A stretch of DNA of 64,000 nucleotides from Streptomyces sp. NBS 14/10. GTDB lineage: Bacteria > Actinomycetota > Actinomycetes > Streptomycetales > Streptomycetaceae. Positions 55,193 through 64,000 of this stretch are shown one piece after another (position 1 is the first letter of the stretch; each line of letters opens with the position of its first letter). The position numbers and the translations under genes are program-made. The notes under the pieces are model-generated. The model was given only the letters and a program-made list of their open reading frames with translations, made no database searches and was not told where the DNA came from. The stretch is from assembly GCF_002224125.1 (NCBI RefSeq), contig NZ_NCSM01000035.1:175893-239892 (forward strand), read 5' to 3'.

Positions 55193-55651
55193 ATGGGGGC
55201 ATCGACCAGCCGATCGACCCGTACGCGCACTCGCACGCGCGCCCGTACGCGCATCCACCCCGCCGCCGTCTGCGCCCTCGCACTGACGCTCGCCGCGGCC
55301 GCGAGCGCATGCGCCGAGCCGGAGTCCCACCCGGCGCCGGCCCCGCACACCTCGGCCAACTCCCCCACCGCCCCGGCGACTTCACCGGTCCAGTTGTGCT
55401 TCAACCTCATCTCGTACTGGGCCGAGCAGGACCTGCTGGACAGCAGATGGGCCGGGCTCGACTGGGAGCAGAAGGGGATGTCCAACCAGCAGTACGAGAT
55501 CTACGACGACATCGTGCACGCAGCGCGCGCGGAGCGCGGGCGGCGTGGCACCGCCGCCGCCAAAGAGCTGATCAGGCGGGAGTCCCTGCGGCGCTGCACG
55601 GACGAGCGCGGCGCGACCCACAGCTCGGAGAACTGGCGCCCGCCGTCATGA
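55193..55651 (+). CDS. Putative lipoprotein of unknown function
   Basis: A 152-aa protein. The N-terminus is unusual: MGASTSRSTRTRTRTRARTRIH, an Arg/Thr repeat, followed by a hydrophobic segment ending AAAASACAEPES, where Cys40 could be lipidated. The mature part starts with a Pro/Ala/Ser linker, then CFNLISYWAEQDLLDSRWAGLDWEQKGMSNQQYEIYDDIVHAARAERG and a charged helical end with one more Cys. I do not recognise the family. ATG 55193 is the only sensible start. It is alone, followed by 400 bp without genes. Confidence 0.7.
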   Translation: MGASTSRSTRTRTRTRARTRIHPAAVCALALTLAAAASACAEPESHPAPAPHTSANSPTAPATSPVQLCFNLISYWAEQDLLDSRWAGLDWEQKGMSNQQYEIYDDIVHAARAERGRRGTAAAKELIRRESLRRCTDERGATHSSENWRPPS

Positions 55652-56069
55652 CCGACGGGCGTAACACTCCGTAACATTCATGCAATGCAAGACTAGGTAT
55701 TGACTTAGACGGAGACCTGTAGTGTCGATCTTTTCGTGTACATGATCGCACGTCGGTCCGCACATTCATCGCCAGCCCCCCACACTGCTTAGCGGAACTG
55801 CAGATTCTCAGTATCCGGACCGTATGGATTACTGCCATGCGCCCGATTCATCCCTTACGTTCCGCTACACGAACACGCCCCGGTGACTTATGGCATAACA
55901 AGACAGTCACATCATGGCCTGCACCTCTGCCCCCCGCTGCGTGACGCGCCTAGAGTCACAGCCAGTCACCACGTCGTCGGGCGTTCACCCAACATCCGAC
56001 GGCCGTTTCAGACCTCCGGCGAGGACCCGGCACCCAGAAGTAGGGGGCCGGCCAGGGAAAGGATTCCTC
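55652..56069 (+). other. Regulatory region before the liv operon
   Basis: 418 bp without a supported gene. It is clearly less GC-rich in 55660-55900 than its surroundings. It contains TTGACT at about 55699 and short tgcaa direct repeats next to it, so a promoter is expected here; spacing to TAGTGT is only 14 bp, so I do not call it. The ABC operon start is at 56070. Confidence 0.5.
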
Positions 56070-57305
56070 GTGCGACACCGTTCTTTGCTCATCATCACGA
56101 CCGCGATCACTGCGGGCGCTCTCACCCTCAGCGCCTGTGGGTCGCGCGACAAGAGCGACAGCAGCGACGGCGACAACAACAAGAAGACCACCGTCGTCAT
56201 CGGTGTCGACGCCCCGCTGACCGGCTCCCTGTCCGCCCTCGGCCAGGGCATCAAGAACTCGGTCGACCTCGCCACCAAGGTGGCCAACAAGAACAACGAG
56301 GTGCCCGGCGTCACCTTCAAGATCAAGGACTTCGACGACCAGGCCGTGCCCTCGTCCGGCAAGACGAACGCCACCTCGATGGTCGACGACAACGAGATCG
56401 TGGCCATGGTCGGCCCGCTGAACTCCGGCGTCTCCCAGTCCATGCAGGGCGTGTTCGCCAAGGCCGACCTGGCGCAGATCTCCCCCGCGAACACCAGCCC
56501 GGACCTCAGCCAGGGCCCCGACTGGGCCTCGGGCAAGAAGGTCCGCCAGTTCAAGACCTACTTCCGCACCGCGACCACCGACGTCATCCAGGGCCGCTTC
56601 GCCGCGCAGTACTACTACAACGACGCCAAGAAGCGGAAGGTCTTCGTCGTCGACGACAAGCAGACCTACGGCGCCGGTCTCGCCAAGATCTTCGCCGCGG
56701 AGTTCAAGCGCCTCGGCGGCAAGGTCGTCGGCACCGACCACCTGACCGTCAAGGAGACCGACTTCTCCGGTATCGCCGGCAAGGTCAAGTCCACCGGCGC
56801 CGACTCCGTCTACTTCGGCGGCCAGTACCCCGAGGGCGGCCTCCTGTCCGACCAGGTCAAGCAGGCCGGGGCCGACGTCCCGATCATGGGCGGCGACGGC
56901 ATCTACGACCCCGCCTTCATCAAGGCCTCGGGCACCAGCAACGACGGCGACTACGCCACCTCCGTCGGCTACCCCGTCGAGAAGCTGCCCTCCGCCAAGG
57001 CCTTCGTCAAGGACTACGCGGCCCAGGGCTACAAGGACCCCTACGCGGCCTACGGCGGCTACTCCTACGACGCCGGCTGGGCGATCATCCAGGCCGTCAA
57101 GGCCGTGGTGAACGAGAACGACGGCAAGCTGCCCGACGACGCCCGCGCCAAGATCACCGAGGCCCTGAACAAGGTCTCCTTCGACGGTGTGACCGGCAAG
57201 GTCTCCTTCGACGAGTACGGCGACACCACCAACAAGCAGCTGACGGTCTACAAGGTCGTCAAGGGCGCCTGGACGGACGCGGTGAGCCGGACCTTCAAGG
57301 ACTGA
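56070..57305 (+). CDS. livK: Branched-chain amino acid ABC transporter, substrate-binding lipoprotein
   Basis: A 411-aa periplasmic-binding-protein-like lipoprotein for Leu/Ile/Val or related ligands. The signal peptide ends in the lipobox LTLSAC with Cys24, then an acidic Ser/Asp/Lys linker (GSRDKSDSSDGDNNKK). The type I binding fold follows: VVIGVDAPLTGSLSALGQGIKNSVDLATKVAN, GPLNSGVSQSMQG, TTDVIQGRFAAQYYYNDAKKRKVFVVDDKQTYGAGLAKIFAAEFKRLG, and KSTGADSVYFGGQYPEGG. GTG 56070 has AAAGGA upstream. First gene of a five-gene operon. Confidence 0.96.
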   Translation: MRHRSLLIITTAITAGALTLSACGSRDKSDSSDGDNNKKTTVVIGVDAPLTGSLSALGQGIKNSVDLATKVANKNNEVPGVTFKIKDFDDQAVPSSGKTNATSMVDDNEIVAMVGPLNSGVSQSMQGVFAKADLAQISPANTSPDLSQGPDWASGKKVRQFKTYFRTATTDVIQGRFAAQYYYNDAKKRKVFVVDDKQTYGAGLAKIFAAEFKRLGGKVVGTDHLTVKETDFSGIAGKVKSTGADSVYFGGQYPEGGLLSDQVKQAGADVPIMGGDGIYDPAFIKASGTSNDGDYATSVGYPVEKLPSAKAFVKDYAAQGYKDPYAAYGGYSYDAGWAIIQAVKAVVNENDGKLPDDARAKITEALNKVSFDGVTGKVSFDEYGDTTNKQLTVYKVVKGAWTDAVSRTFKD

Positions 57306-57406
57306 CCCCTCGGACTGCCCCGCAAGCACCAACCCCCCAGCCGCGCGGAGGCGCAACAGCGCCCCCGCGCGGCGTCATATCCGACACGCTCATCGGAGGC
57401 CCTGCG

Positions 57407-58339
57407 GTGCACGAACTGCCGCAAACGCTGGTCAACGGCCTGACCCTTGGCGCCCTCTACGGCTTGATCGCCATCGGGTACACCATGGTCTACGGCATCG
57501 TCCAGCTCATCAACTTCGCCCATGGCGAGATCTTCATGATCGGTGGCTTCGGAGCCCTCACCATCTACATCTGGCTCCCCAGCGGCACCGCGCTCTCCCT
57601 GGCTCTGCCCCTCATGCTCATCGGCGGAGTCGTCGCCTCGGTGGCCATCGCCACCGCCGCCGAGCGCTTCGCGTACCGGCCGCTGCGCGGCGGGCCCAGG
57701 CTCGCCCCCCTGATCACCGCGATCGGCCTGTCCATCGCGCTGCAGCAGGCCGTCTGGGCCTTCTACCCGGACGCCAAGAAGCCGCGCAGCTTCCCGCAGT
57801 TCGAGGGCAAGTCCCTGGAGATCTTCTCCAATCTGCACATCCAGCGCGGCGATGTCTTCCTCCTCATAGCCGCCCCGCTGTGCATGCTCGCCCTGGGCCT
57901 GTTCGTCTCCAAGAGCCGCGCCGGACGTGCCATGCAGGCCACCGCGCAGGACCCCGACACCGCCAAGCTGATGGGCATCAACACCGACCGCATCATCGTG
58001 ATGGCCTTCGCCATCGGCGGTGCGTTCGCCGCCGTCGCCGCGCTGGCCCACGGGCTGAAGTACGGCCAGATCAACTTCGAGATGGGCTTCATCGCCGGCC
58101 TCAAGGCCTTCACCGCCGCCGTCCTCGGCGGCATCGGCAACATCTACGGCGCCATGCTCGGCGGAGTCGTACTCGGTATCGCCGAGGCGCTGGCCATCAA
58201 GTACATCCAGGACATCCCCGGCATGGAACAGCTCGGCGGCGGCGCCTGGAAGGACGTCTGGGCCTTCACCCTGCTCATCGTCGTTCTGCTGGTCAGGCCA
58301 CAGGGCCTGCTCGGCGAACGCGTGGCGGACCGGGCGTGA
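57407..58339 (+). CDS. livH: Branched-chain amino acid ABC transporter permease LivH
   Basis: A 310-aa inner-membrane permease with about eight hydrophobic segments. It begins HELPQTLVNGLTLGALYGLIAIGYTMVYGIVQLINFAHGEIFMIGGF, the typical LivH opening. The coupling-loop region GRAMQATAQDPDTAKLMGINTDRIIVMAFAIGGAFAAVAALA contacts the ATPases. GTG 57407 was chosen because CGGAGG lies 6 nt upstream; the longer in-frame stretch overlaps livK and is not coding. It is separated from livK by 101 bp and from livM by 13 bp. Confidence 0.96.
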   Translation: MHELPQTLVNGLTLGALYGLIAIGYTMVYGIVQLINFAHGEIFMIGGFGALTIYIWLPSGTALSLALPLMLIGGVVASVAIATAAERFAYRPLRGGPRLAPLITAIGLSIALQQAVWAFYPDAKKPRSFPQFEGKSLEIFSNLHIQRGDVFLLIAAPLCMLALGLFVSKSRAGRAMQATAQDPDTAKLMGINTDRIIVMAFAIGGAFAAVAALAHGLKYGQINFEMGFIAGLKAFTAAVLGGIGNIYGAMLGGVVLGIAEALAIKYIQDIPGMEQLGGGAWKDVWAFTLLIVVLLVRPQGLLGERVADRA

Positions 58340-58352
58340 GGAGGGACCACAC

Positions 58353-60088
58353 ATGAGCACCGACACCAGCAAGACCACGGGTGAGAACACCCCCACGGAC
58401 GGACGCGCCACCATGCTGCGCGCGATCACCGCCGTCGGCGGCCTCGCCACCTTCATCTCCACCTTCCTCGCCTGGACCTGGACCGACGAGTTCCCCGGCG
58501 ACCTCACCTTCAACGGCTACCCCGGCGGCCTGCAGATCCTCACCCTGGTGCTGGGACTGCTCACCACCGTCTTCGCGCTCGCCGCCATGGACCTGCGCGG
58601 ACTGCGCTGGCTCACCCCCGCCGGCTCCACCCAGGCCCTGCGGCTCATGGCCCTCGGCGCCTTCGCCACCACCTGGTTCACCGTCATCGCCATCGCCGTC
58701 GACCTCGGCGGCCTGGCCAACTGGGAACCCGGTGCCTGGGTCGCCGCCATCGGCAGCGCGATCCCCCTCGCGGCCCTCCTGATCCCGAACGACACCCGGC
58801 CGCTCAAGCGCCCGGCGGAGCTGCCCTCCTGGGCCGAGATCCTGATCATCGCCGCCGTCTTCGCGATCGGCCTGTACGTCTTCAACTACGGCATCCAGAC
58901 CGACCCGGACCACGCCGAGCCGTTCCTCGGCTATCTGATCGCCGTGGGATTCGCCGCCGCCGCCCTCTTCAAGGCCGGGATCGTCGCCCGCATGGGCGCG
59001 CTCACCGCGAAGTACCGTTCCGTCACCCTCCTCGCGGCCCTGGTGACCGCGGTGGCCTTCCCGTTCACCCAGGACAAGGCCAGCTACACCGAGCTCGGCG
59101 TCAACATCCTCATCTTCGCGACCGTCGCCCTCGGCCTGAACATCGTGGTCGGCCTGGCCGGCCTCCTCGACCTCGGCTATGTCGCCTTCCTCGGCGTCGG
59201 CGCGTACACCGCGGCCCTGGTCTCCGGAGCCGCCTCCTCCACGATCGACGTCCACTTCCCCTTCTGGGCCGCCGTCATCGCGGGCGCCGTCGTCTCCCTG
59301 ATCTTCGGCGTCGTCATCGGCGCGCCCACCCTGCGGCTGCGCGGCGACTACCTCGCCATCGTGACCCTCGGGTTCGGAGAGATCTTCCGCATCGCCATGA
59401 TGAACCTCGACGGCGACTCCGGCCCCTCCGTCACCAACGGCCCCAACGGCATCCCCAACATCCCGGCGCTGGAGATCTTCGGCTTCAACTTCGACGAGGA
59501 CCACACCGTCCTCGGCCGCACGCTCGACTCCAACGCCAACTATTTCCTGCTGATGCTGCTGGTGACGGTCATCGTCGTGCTCGTCTTCAGCCGTGCGGGC
59601 AACTCCCGCATCGGCCGCGCCTGGGTCGCCATCCGCGAGGACGAGACCGCCGCCACCGCCATGGGCATCAACGGCTTCCGCGTCAAGCTCATCGCCTTCG
59701 CCCTCGGCGCCACCCTCGCCGGTATCGCCGGCACCGTCTGGGCGCATGTCCAGACCACCGTGGTGCCCGAGCAGTACGTCTTCGCCGGGCCCGTGCCCCC
59801 CAACTCCACCTTCCTGCTCGCCGCGGTCATCCTCGGCGGCATGGGCACGATCGGCGGCCCCCTCCTCGGCGCCACGCTCCTGTTCCTGATCCCCAAGAAG
59901 CTGGAATTCCTCCAGGACTACCAGCTCCTCGCCTTCGGCATCGCGCTCATCCTCCTGATGCGCTTCCGCCCCGAAGGGATCATCCCCAACCGGCGTCAGC
60001 AGCTCGAATACCACGAGACAGGCCAGCTCGACATCCCCGACCAGCCCCAGCTCTCCGGCAACGCCGTCGGCGTCACCAAGGCGGAGGC

Positions 60089-60092
<4 letters not shown>
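58353..60092 (+). CDS. livM: Branched-chain amino acid ABC transporter permease LivM, N-terminally extended
   Basis: A 579-aa permease. The C-terminal 340 residues are the LivM core: GVNILIFATVALGLNIVVGLAGLLDLGYVAFLGVGAYTAAL, LRLRGDYLAIVTLGFGEIFRIAMMNLD, and the ATPase contact loop RIGRAWVAIREDETAATAMGINGFRVKLIAFALGATLAG. The first 225 residues add about five hydrophobic segments (TFISTFLAWTWTDEFPGDLTFNGYPGGLQILTLVLGLLTTVFALAAMDL and following), not found in classical LivM. ATG 58353 has GAGGAGGGACCAC upstream. Its stop overlaps the livG GTG by 4 bp. Confidence 0.95.
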
Positions 60093-60981
<889 letters not shown>

Positions 60982-60985
<4 letters not shown>

Positions 60986-61698
60986 CCGCACTGCTCGAGG
61001 TCGAGGACCTGCGCGTCGCCTACGGCAAGATCGAGGCCGTCAAGGGCATCTCGTTCACCGTCGAGGAAGGCCAGGTCGTCACCCTCATCGGCACCAACGG
61101 AGCGGGCAAGACCACCACCCTGCGCACCCTGTCGGGCCTCCTCCAGCCGCTCGGCGGCTCCATCCGCTTCGAGGGCAAACCGCTGAACGGGGTCCCCGCT
61201 CACAAGATCGTCGCCCTGGGCCTGGCCCACTCCCCCGAGGGCCGGCATATCTTCCCGCGCCTGACCATCGCCGAGAACCTGCAACTCGGCGCGTTCCTGC
61301 GCAAGGACGCCGACGGCATCGCCGCCGACGTACAGAAGGCGTACGACCTCTTCCCCATCCTCGGCGAGCGCCGCTCCCAGGCCGCGGGCACCCTGTCCGG
61401 CGGTGAGCAGCAGATGCTCGCCATGGGCCGCGCCCTGATGTCCCGCCCCAAGCTGCTCATGCTCGACGAGCCCTCCATGGGCCTCTCCCCGATCATGATG
61501 CAGAAGATCATGCAGACCATCGCCGAACTGAAGGCCCAGGGCACCACGATCCTGCTCGTGGAGCAGAACGCCCAGGCCGCCCTGTCCCTCGCGGACCAGG
61601 GCCATGTGATGGAGATCGGCAATATCGTGCTGTCGGGGACCGGCTCGGAGCTGCTGCACGACGAGTCGGTGCGAAAGGCGTACCTGGGCGAGGACTGA
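60982..61698 (+). CDS. livF: Branched-chain amino acid ABC transporter ATPase LivF
   Basis: A 238-aa ABC ATPase, the second nucleotide-binding subunit. Walker A is GTNGAGKTTTLRTLSG (about 37-52). Typical LivF motifs SPEGRHIFPRLTIAENLQLGAFLRKD, the signature TLSGGEQQMLAMGRALMSRPKLLMLDEPSMGLSP and QNAQAALSLADQGHVMEIGNIVLSGTG are all present. Length is standard. GTG 60982 with CGGAGGACGGACA upstream starts within the livG stop. It closes the operon, followed 19 nt later by a very strong terminator. Confidence 0.97.
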
Positions 61699-61716
61699 CG
61701 CGCCCCCTGACTCATC

Positions 61717-61755
61717 GAGGGCCTGTCCGTACCGTGACGGTACGGACAGGCCCTC
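61717..61755. terminator. Bidirectional terminator after liv operon
   Basis: A perfect 18-bp stem pairs 61717-61734 with 61738-61755 over the 3-nt loop tga. It lies between the convergent livF and the small membrane-protein gene and can end transcription from both sides. Confidence 0.92.
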
Positions 61756-61785
61756 AGCCGTTTCGATCAGCGGGCGGCCTCCGGC

Positions 61786-61980
61786 TCAGGCCACACCGAC
61801 CACCCGATACAGCGCGTAGAGGATCGTCGGCAGCACCCCGACGAACACCCCGAGCGCGCTGATCACCCCGGGCAGCCGCTGCGCCGTCCGCAGCACCCTG
61901 GCCACATAGCCGACCAGTACGAAGAAGGCCAGGATCACCACGACCCCGGCCAGCAACCACACAAGGGAATCCGGATACAC
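61786..61980 (-). CDS. Small two-helix membrane protein
   Basis: A 64-aa hydrophobic protein. Two membrane segments are visible: LVWLLAGVVVILAFFVLVGYVA (about 6-27) and VISALGVFVGVLPTILYALY (about 39-58), joined by a basic loop RVLRTAQRLPG. No homologue with a function comes to mind. The GTG at 61980 (VYPDSLVW) was chosen because GAAGGAG lies upstream and the frame before it is non-homologous and polar. It is convergent with livF, with the terminator between. Confidence 0.65.
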   Translation of the reverse strand: MYPDSLVWLLAGVVVILAFFVLVGYVARVLRTAQRLPGVISALGVFVGVLPTILYALYRVVGVA

Positions 61981-62345
61981 CGCAGCACACGCTCCTTCGA
62001 CTCTGCCTAGTCCAGCTCTCGGCACACGGACGCGAAGGACTCCACGCAGGCTCTTGGTAGGAGAGCCGGAATCACGCACGACACGCGGCGAGTTGGACAC
62101 GACGGTAGCCGAAGTAACCCCCGTTAGGCCAGAGTTACCTGGAAGCACGACAAGACAGGGCACCCCGGGCTACCACCCCCGGAGGCCCTGCCTGAGCGCA
62201 CGCTGGACTAGGCATGTCGCAAGCGCACTGCTCAATCAGAGTGCCCGCCGCCAATAATCGATTGATGAACGTCCGGACGAGGCAGCTTCCTTGGCAGTTC
62301 CCCCGGACACCACCATTTTCCGCTCTGCGTCTGCTCTCTACTCAC

Positions 62346-62374
62346 TTAACGCCCACTAAGCGTACTGCTAGGCT
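62346..62374 (+). promoter_or_regulatory. Candidate promoter of the SARP pair
   Basis: TTAACG (62346-62351) and TAGGCT (62369-62374) are 17 bp apart, 30 bp before the first SARP-type start. The remainder of 61981-62404 (424 bp) has no supported gene. Confidence 0.45.
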
Positions 62375-62404
62375 GGCTTTCATCGATCGCCAATCACGGG
62401 AGGG

Positions 62405-63208
62405 GTGAGGGCGATATCCCTCCGATTCGGGCTTCTCGGGCCCGTACAGGCCGCCCACGACGGTACGGACATCACTCTCGGCCCCCCGCAGCGGCGGGCG
62501 GTGCTCGCCATCCTGCTGCTCTCACCAGGGCAGGCCGTCACCATCGCCACGCTGCGTGAGCGCATCTGGGCGGGCCCTCCCCCCGCCTCGGCCACCCAGG
62601 CGATCCATGTCCACATCCACCATCTGCGCCAGCTGCTGCGGCAGTTCACCAACGGGACGACCGACGGCCCCCGCCTGGTCACCCACCCCGGACACGCCCC
62701 CGACCAGGTGAGCTACGTCCTGCACACCGCCCCGGAGACCGTCGATGTGCCCGTCTTCCGCCGCCTCCTGGAGGACGGCGAGGCCGCCCAAGGCGAAGGC
62801 GACAACGGGATCGCCCTCGACTGCTACGACACCGCGCTGAACCTGTGGCGCGGCGAGCCCGTCTCCGACCTCCAGCCCTCCGCCTACGTCCGCAGCGTCC
62901 GCCTCAGCCTCGCCGAAATCCGCCTCGACCTCGGCAAGCGCCACGCCGCCGCACTGCTCGCCCTCGGCGCCGCCGCCCGCGCCACGGCCGAACTACAGGA
63001 CCTCCACGCCCATCACCCCGGCGACGAGAGCATCGTCGTCCTGCTCGCCCGCGCCCTGCACACCACCGGAGCCCACACCCGCGCCCTGCGGCTGGTGACC
63101 GACGAACTGGAGCGCTGGGAGCGCGAATACGGCCTGCGAGCCCCCGCGCTCCTCGAACAGCGCGACAGCCTCGTCCACGGCGTCGGCCCCGCCGGAGCCG
63201 CCCCATGA
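62405..63208 (+). CDS. SARP/AfsR-type regulator with BTAD domain, gene 1
   Basis: A 267-aa Streptomyces antibiotic regulatory protein-like activator. The N-terminal OmpR-type winged helix spans about 8-95 (LRFGLLGPVQAAHDGTDITLGPPQRRAVLAILLLSPGQAVTIATLRERIW, then HVHIHHLRQLLRQF). The bacterial transcriptional activation domain is at about 105-260 (VDVPVFRRLLEDGEAAQGEGDNGIALDCYDTALNLWRGEPVSDL, AELQDLHAHHPGDESIVVLLARALHTTG). Such proteins often activate nearby secondary-metabolite genes. GTG 62405 has its GGGAGG almost touching the start, an unusually short spacing; a leaderless or weakly translated start is possible. It overlaps the next regulator by 4 bp (ATGA). Confidence 0.88.
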   Translation: MRAISLRFGLLGPVQAAHDGTDITLGPPQRRAVLAILLLSPGQAVTIATLRERIWAGPPPASATQAIHVHIHHLRQLLRQFTNGTTDGPRLVTHPGHAPDQVSYVLHTAPETVDVPVFRRLLEDGEAAQGEGDNGIALDCYDTALNLWRGEPVSDLQPSAYVRSVRLSLAEIRLDLGKRHAAALLALGAAARATAELQDLHAHHPGDESIVVLLARALHTTGAHTRALRLVTDELERWEREYGLRAPALLEQRDSLVHGVGPAGAAP

Positions 63209-64000
63209 GAACCGAAGCGCGACTCCTCGGCCCCGTCGAACTCCTCGTGAACGACACCGACGTCACCCCCACCTCGATACGCGCCCGCACCTTCCTCGTC
63301 TCCCTGCTGCTCCGCAGCGGACAACCCGTCCCCGTGGAAACGCTCACCGAAGAGCTGTGGGGCGACTCCCCGCCGGCCACCGCCCGAGCCCAAGTGCACA
63401 CCTACGCCAGCCGGCTGCGCCAACGCATCGCCCAGGCGAGCGGACCCGACACGGAAGGGCACCTGCTGGCCACCCACCCCATCGGCTACACCCTCCTGAT
63501 CGACCCCCAGCACGTGGACCTGTTCCGGTTCACCGCGCTGCTCGACGACGCCAGAACCCAGCTGAGCGAAGCCCGTTACGAACGCGCCCACGACCTGCTG
63601 GCCACCGCCATGAAGATGTGGCGCGGCCCCGCCCTCGCCGGCGTCACCGCGAGCCCCCGCCTCGCCACACACGCACGGCGGCTGGAAGCCGAGCGCCTGG
63701 AGGCGCTGTCCCTGCGCATCGAGGCCGACCTACGGCTCGGCCGACCCGGCCGAGTCATCCCCGAACTGCGCGCACTCGCCGACGAACACCCCCACCACGA
63801 ACCGTTCCGCACCCAACTGGCCCACGCTCTCCACGAGGCGAGCCGTACGACGGAGGCGCTGGACGTCCTGCGCGCGCTGGACGCCCCCAAGAACCAGCCC
63901 ACACCCCCGCCCCAGGCCCCCGCCGAGCCCCCCGCCCCAGCACCCGCTCCCCCGCGCCCACTTCCGCCCGCCCCACGGCCACCCGCCATCGCGCTCCACG
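63205..64000 (+). CDS. SARP/AfsR-type regulator, gene 2 (3' end cut by the window)
   Basis: At least 265 codons, open to the window edge. The winged-helix domain (about 5-90: ARLLGPVELLVNDTDVTPTSIRARTFLVSLLLRSGQPVPVETLTEELWG, TYASRLRQRI) and the BTAD domain (about 100-235: LFRFTALLDDARTQLSEARYERAHDLLATAMKMWRGPALAGV, AHALHEASRTTEALDVLRAL) are paralogous to gene 1. From residue 235 a Pro/Ala-rich linker begins (PTPPPQAPAEPPAPAPAPPRP), suggesting that a larger AfsR-like protein with an NB-ARC or other C-terminal domain continues beyond 64000. ATG 63205 overlaps gene 1's stop. Confidence 0.88.
   Translation, partial: MRTEARLLGPVELLVNDTDVTPTSIRARTFLVSLLLRSGQPVPVETLTEELWGDSPPATARAQVHTYASRLRQRIAQASGPDTEGHLLATHPIGYTLLIDPQHVDLFRFTALLDDARTQLSEARYERAHDLLATAMKMWRGPALAGVTASPRLATHARRLEAERLEALSLRIEADLRLGRPGRVIPELRALADEHPHHEPFRTQLAHALHEASRTTEALDVLRALDAPKNQPTPPPQAPAEPPAPAPAPPRPLPPAPRPPAIALH

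Noticed and set aside
62405..64000. Calling a biosynthetic gene cluster from the SARP genes
   Set aside because: No biosynthetic enzyme is in the window; regulators alone are not enough.

Overview
High-GC DNA with SD-led ATG/GTG starts, many 4-bp start/stop overlaps and the gene set pgk-gap / whiA-yvcK-rapZ-uvrC / uvrA / terC-terD / uvrB / coaE / rpsA / polA / liv. This identifies a Streptomyces (or close relative) chromosome core. The order agrees with the conserved central region of Streptomyces chromosomes as I remember it. Most of the window is housekeeping; the accessory signal sits in a few pockets.

Layout. 1-4.6 kb: glycolytic gap and pgk (minus strand), then a wrecked M14 zinc-carboxypeptidase gene whose middle is replaced by a TnpB-bearing IS200/IS605-type element. 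4.8-9.9 kb: whiA, yvcK, rapZ and uvrC as one overlapping minus-strand operon. 9.9-12.1 kb: LacI-type regulator with a palindromic operator, and a PfkB sugar kinase. 12.4-17.1 kb: uvrA, a mycothiol-dependent-isomerase-like protein and an MBL hydrolase. 17.1-22.8 kb: a 25-bp tandem repeat, an MHS transporter, then a Ter stress cluster (TerC behind a possible Mn riboswitch, a TerD protein with a degenerate FtsK-like C-terminal half, and a plain TerD). 23-32 kb: uvrB, a GDPD, ogt, twin secreted DUF4360 proteins, an odd kinase-like protein, DUF1697, a lone PemK/MazF-like protein and a FUSC-type membrane protein.

32.1-35.7 kb is the most unusual part. A DraRnl/Rnl5-type RNA ligase (plus strand) converges on a minus-strand set made of an ADP-ribosylglycohydrolase, a conserved protein of unknown function and, downstream of it, two tRNA-like RNAs. 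Both fold as cloverleaves only if read in circularly permuted order: T-arm and 3' acceptor strand first, a short linker, then 5' acceptor strand and D-arm, with the 5' and 3' ends meeting in the anticodon stem. This looks like an RNA-repair or tRNA-mimic locus.

35.8-49 kb: DUF6343, TPR, coaE, PAC2, a truncated beta-helix gene, rpsA with a clear promoter and terminator, a methyltransferase, hrpB with an internally repeated insert, DUF3068, a 44-aa SPW_0924-like protein, and a lytic transglycosylase. 49.2-55.7 kb: polA, an FdhF/YdeP-type molybdo-oxidoreductase, a hotdog thioesterase and a small putative lipoprotein. 56-61.7 kb: a complete branched-chain amino-acid ABC operon closed by an 18-bp-stem terminator. 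62.4-64 kb: two translationally coupled SARP/AfsR-type regulators, the second running off the window.
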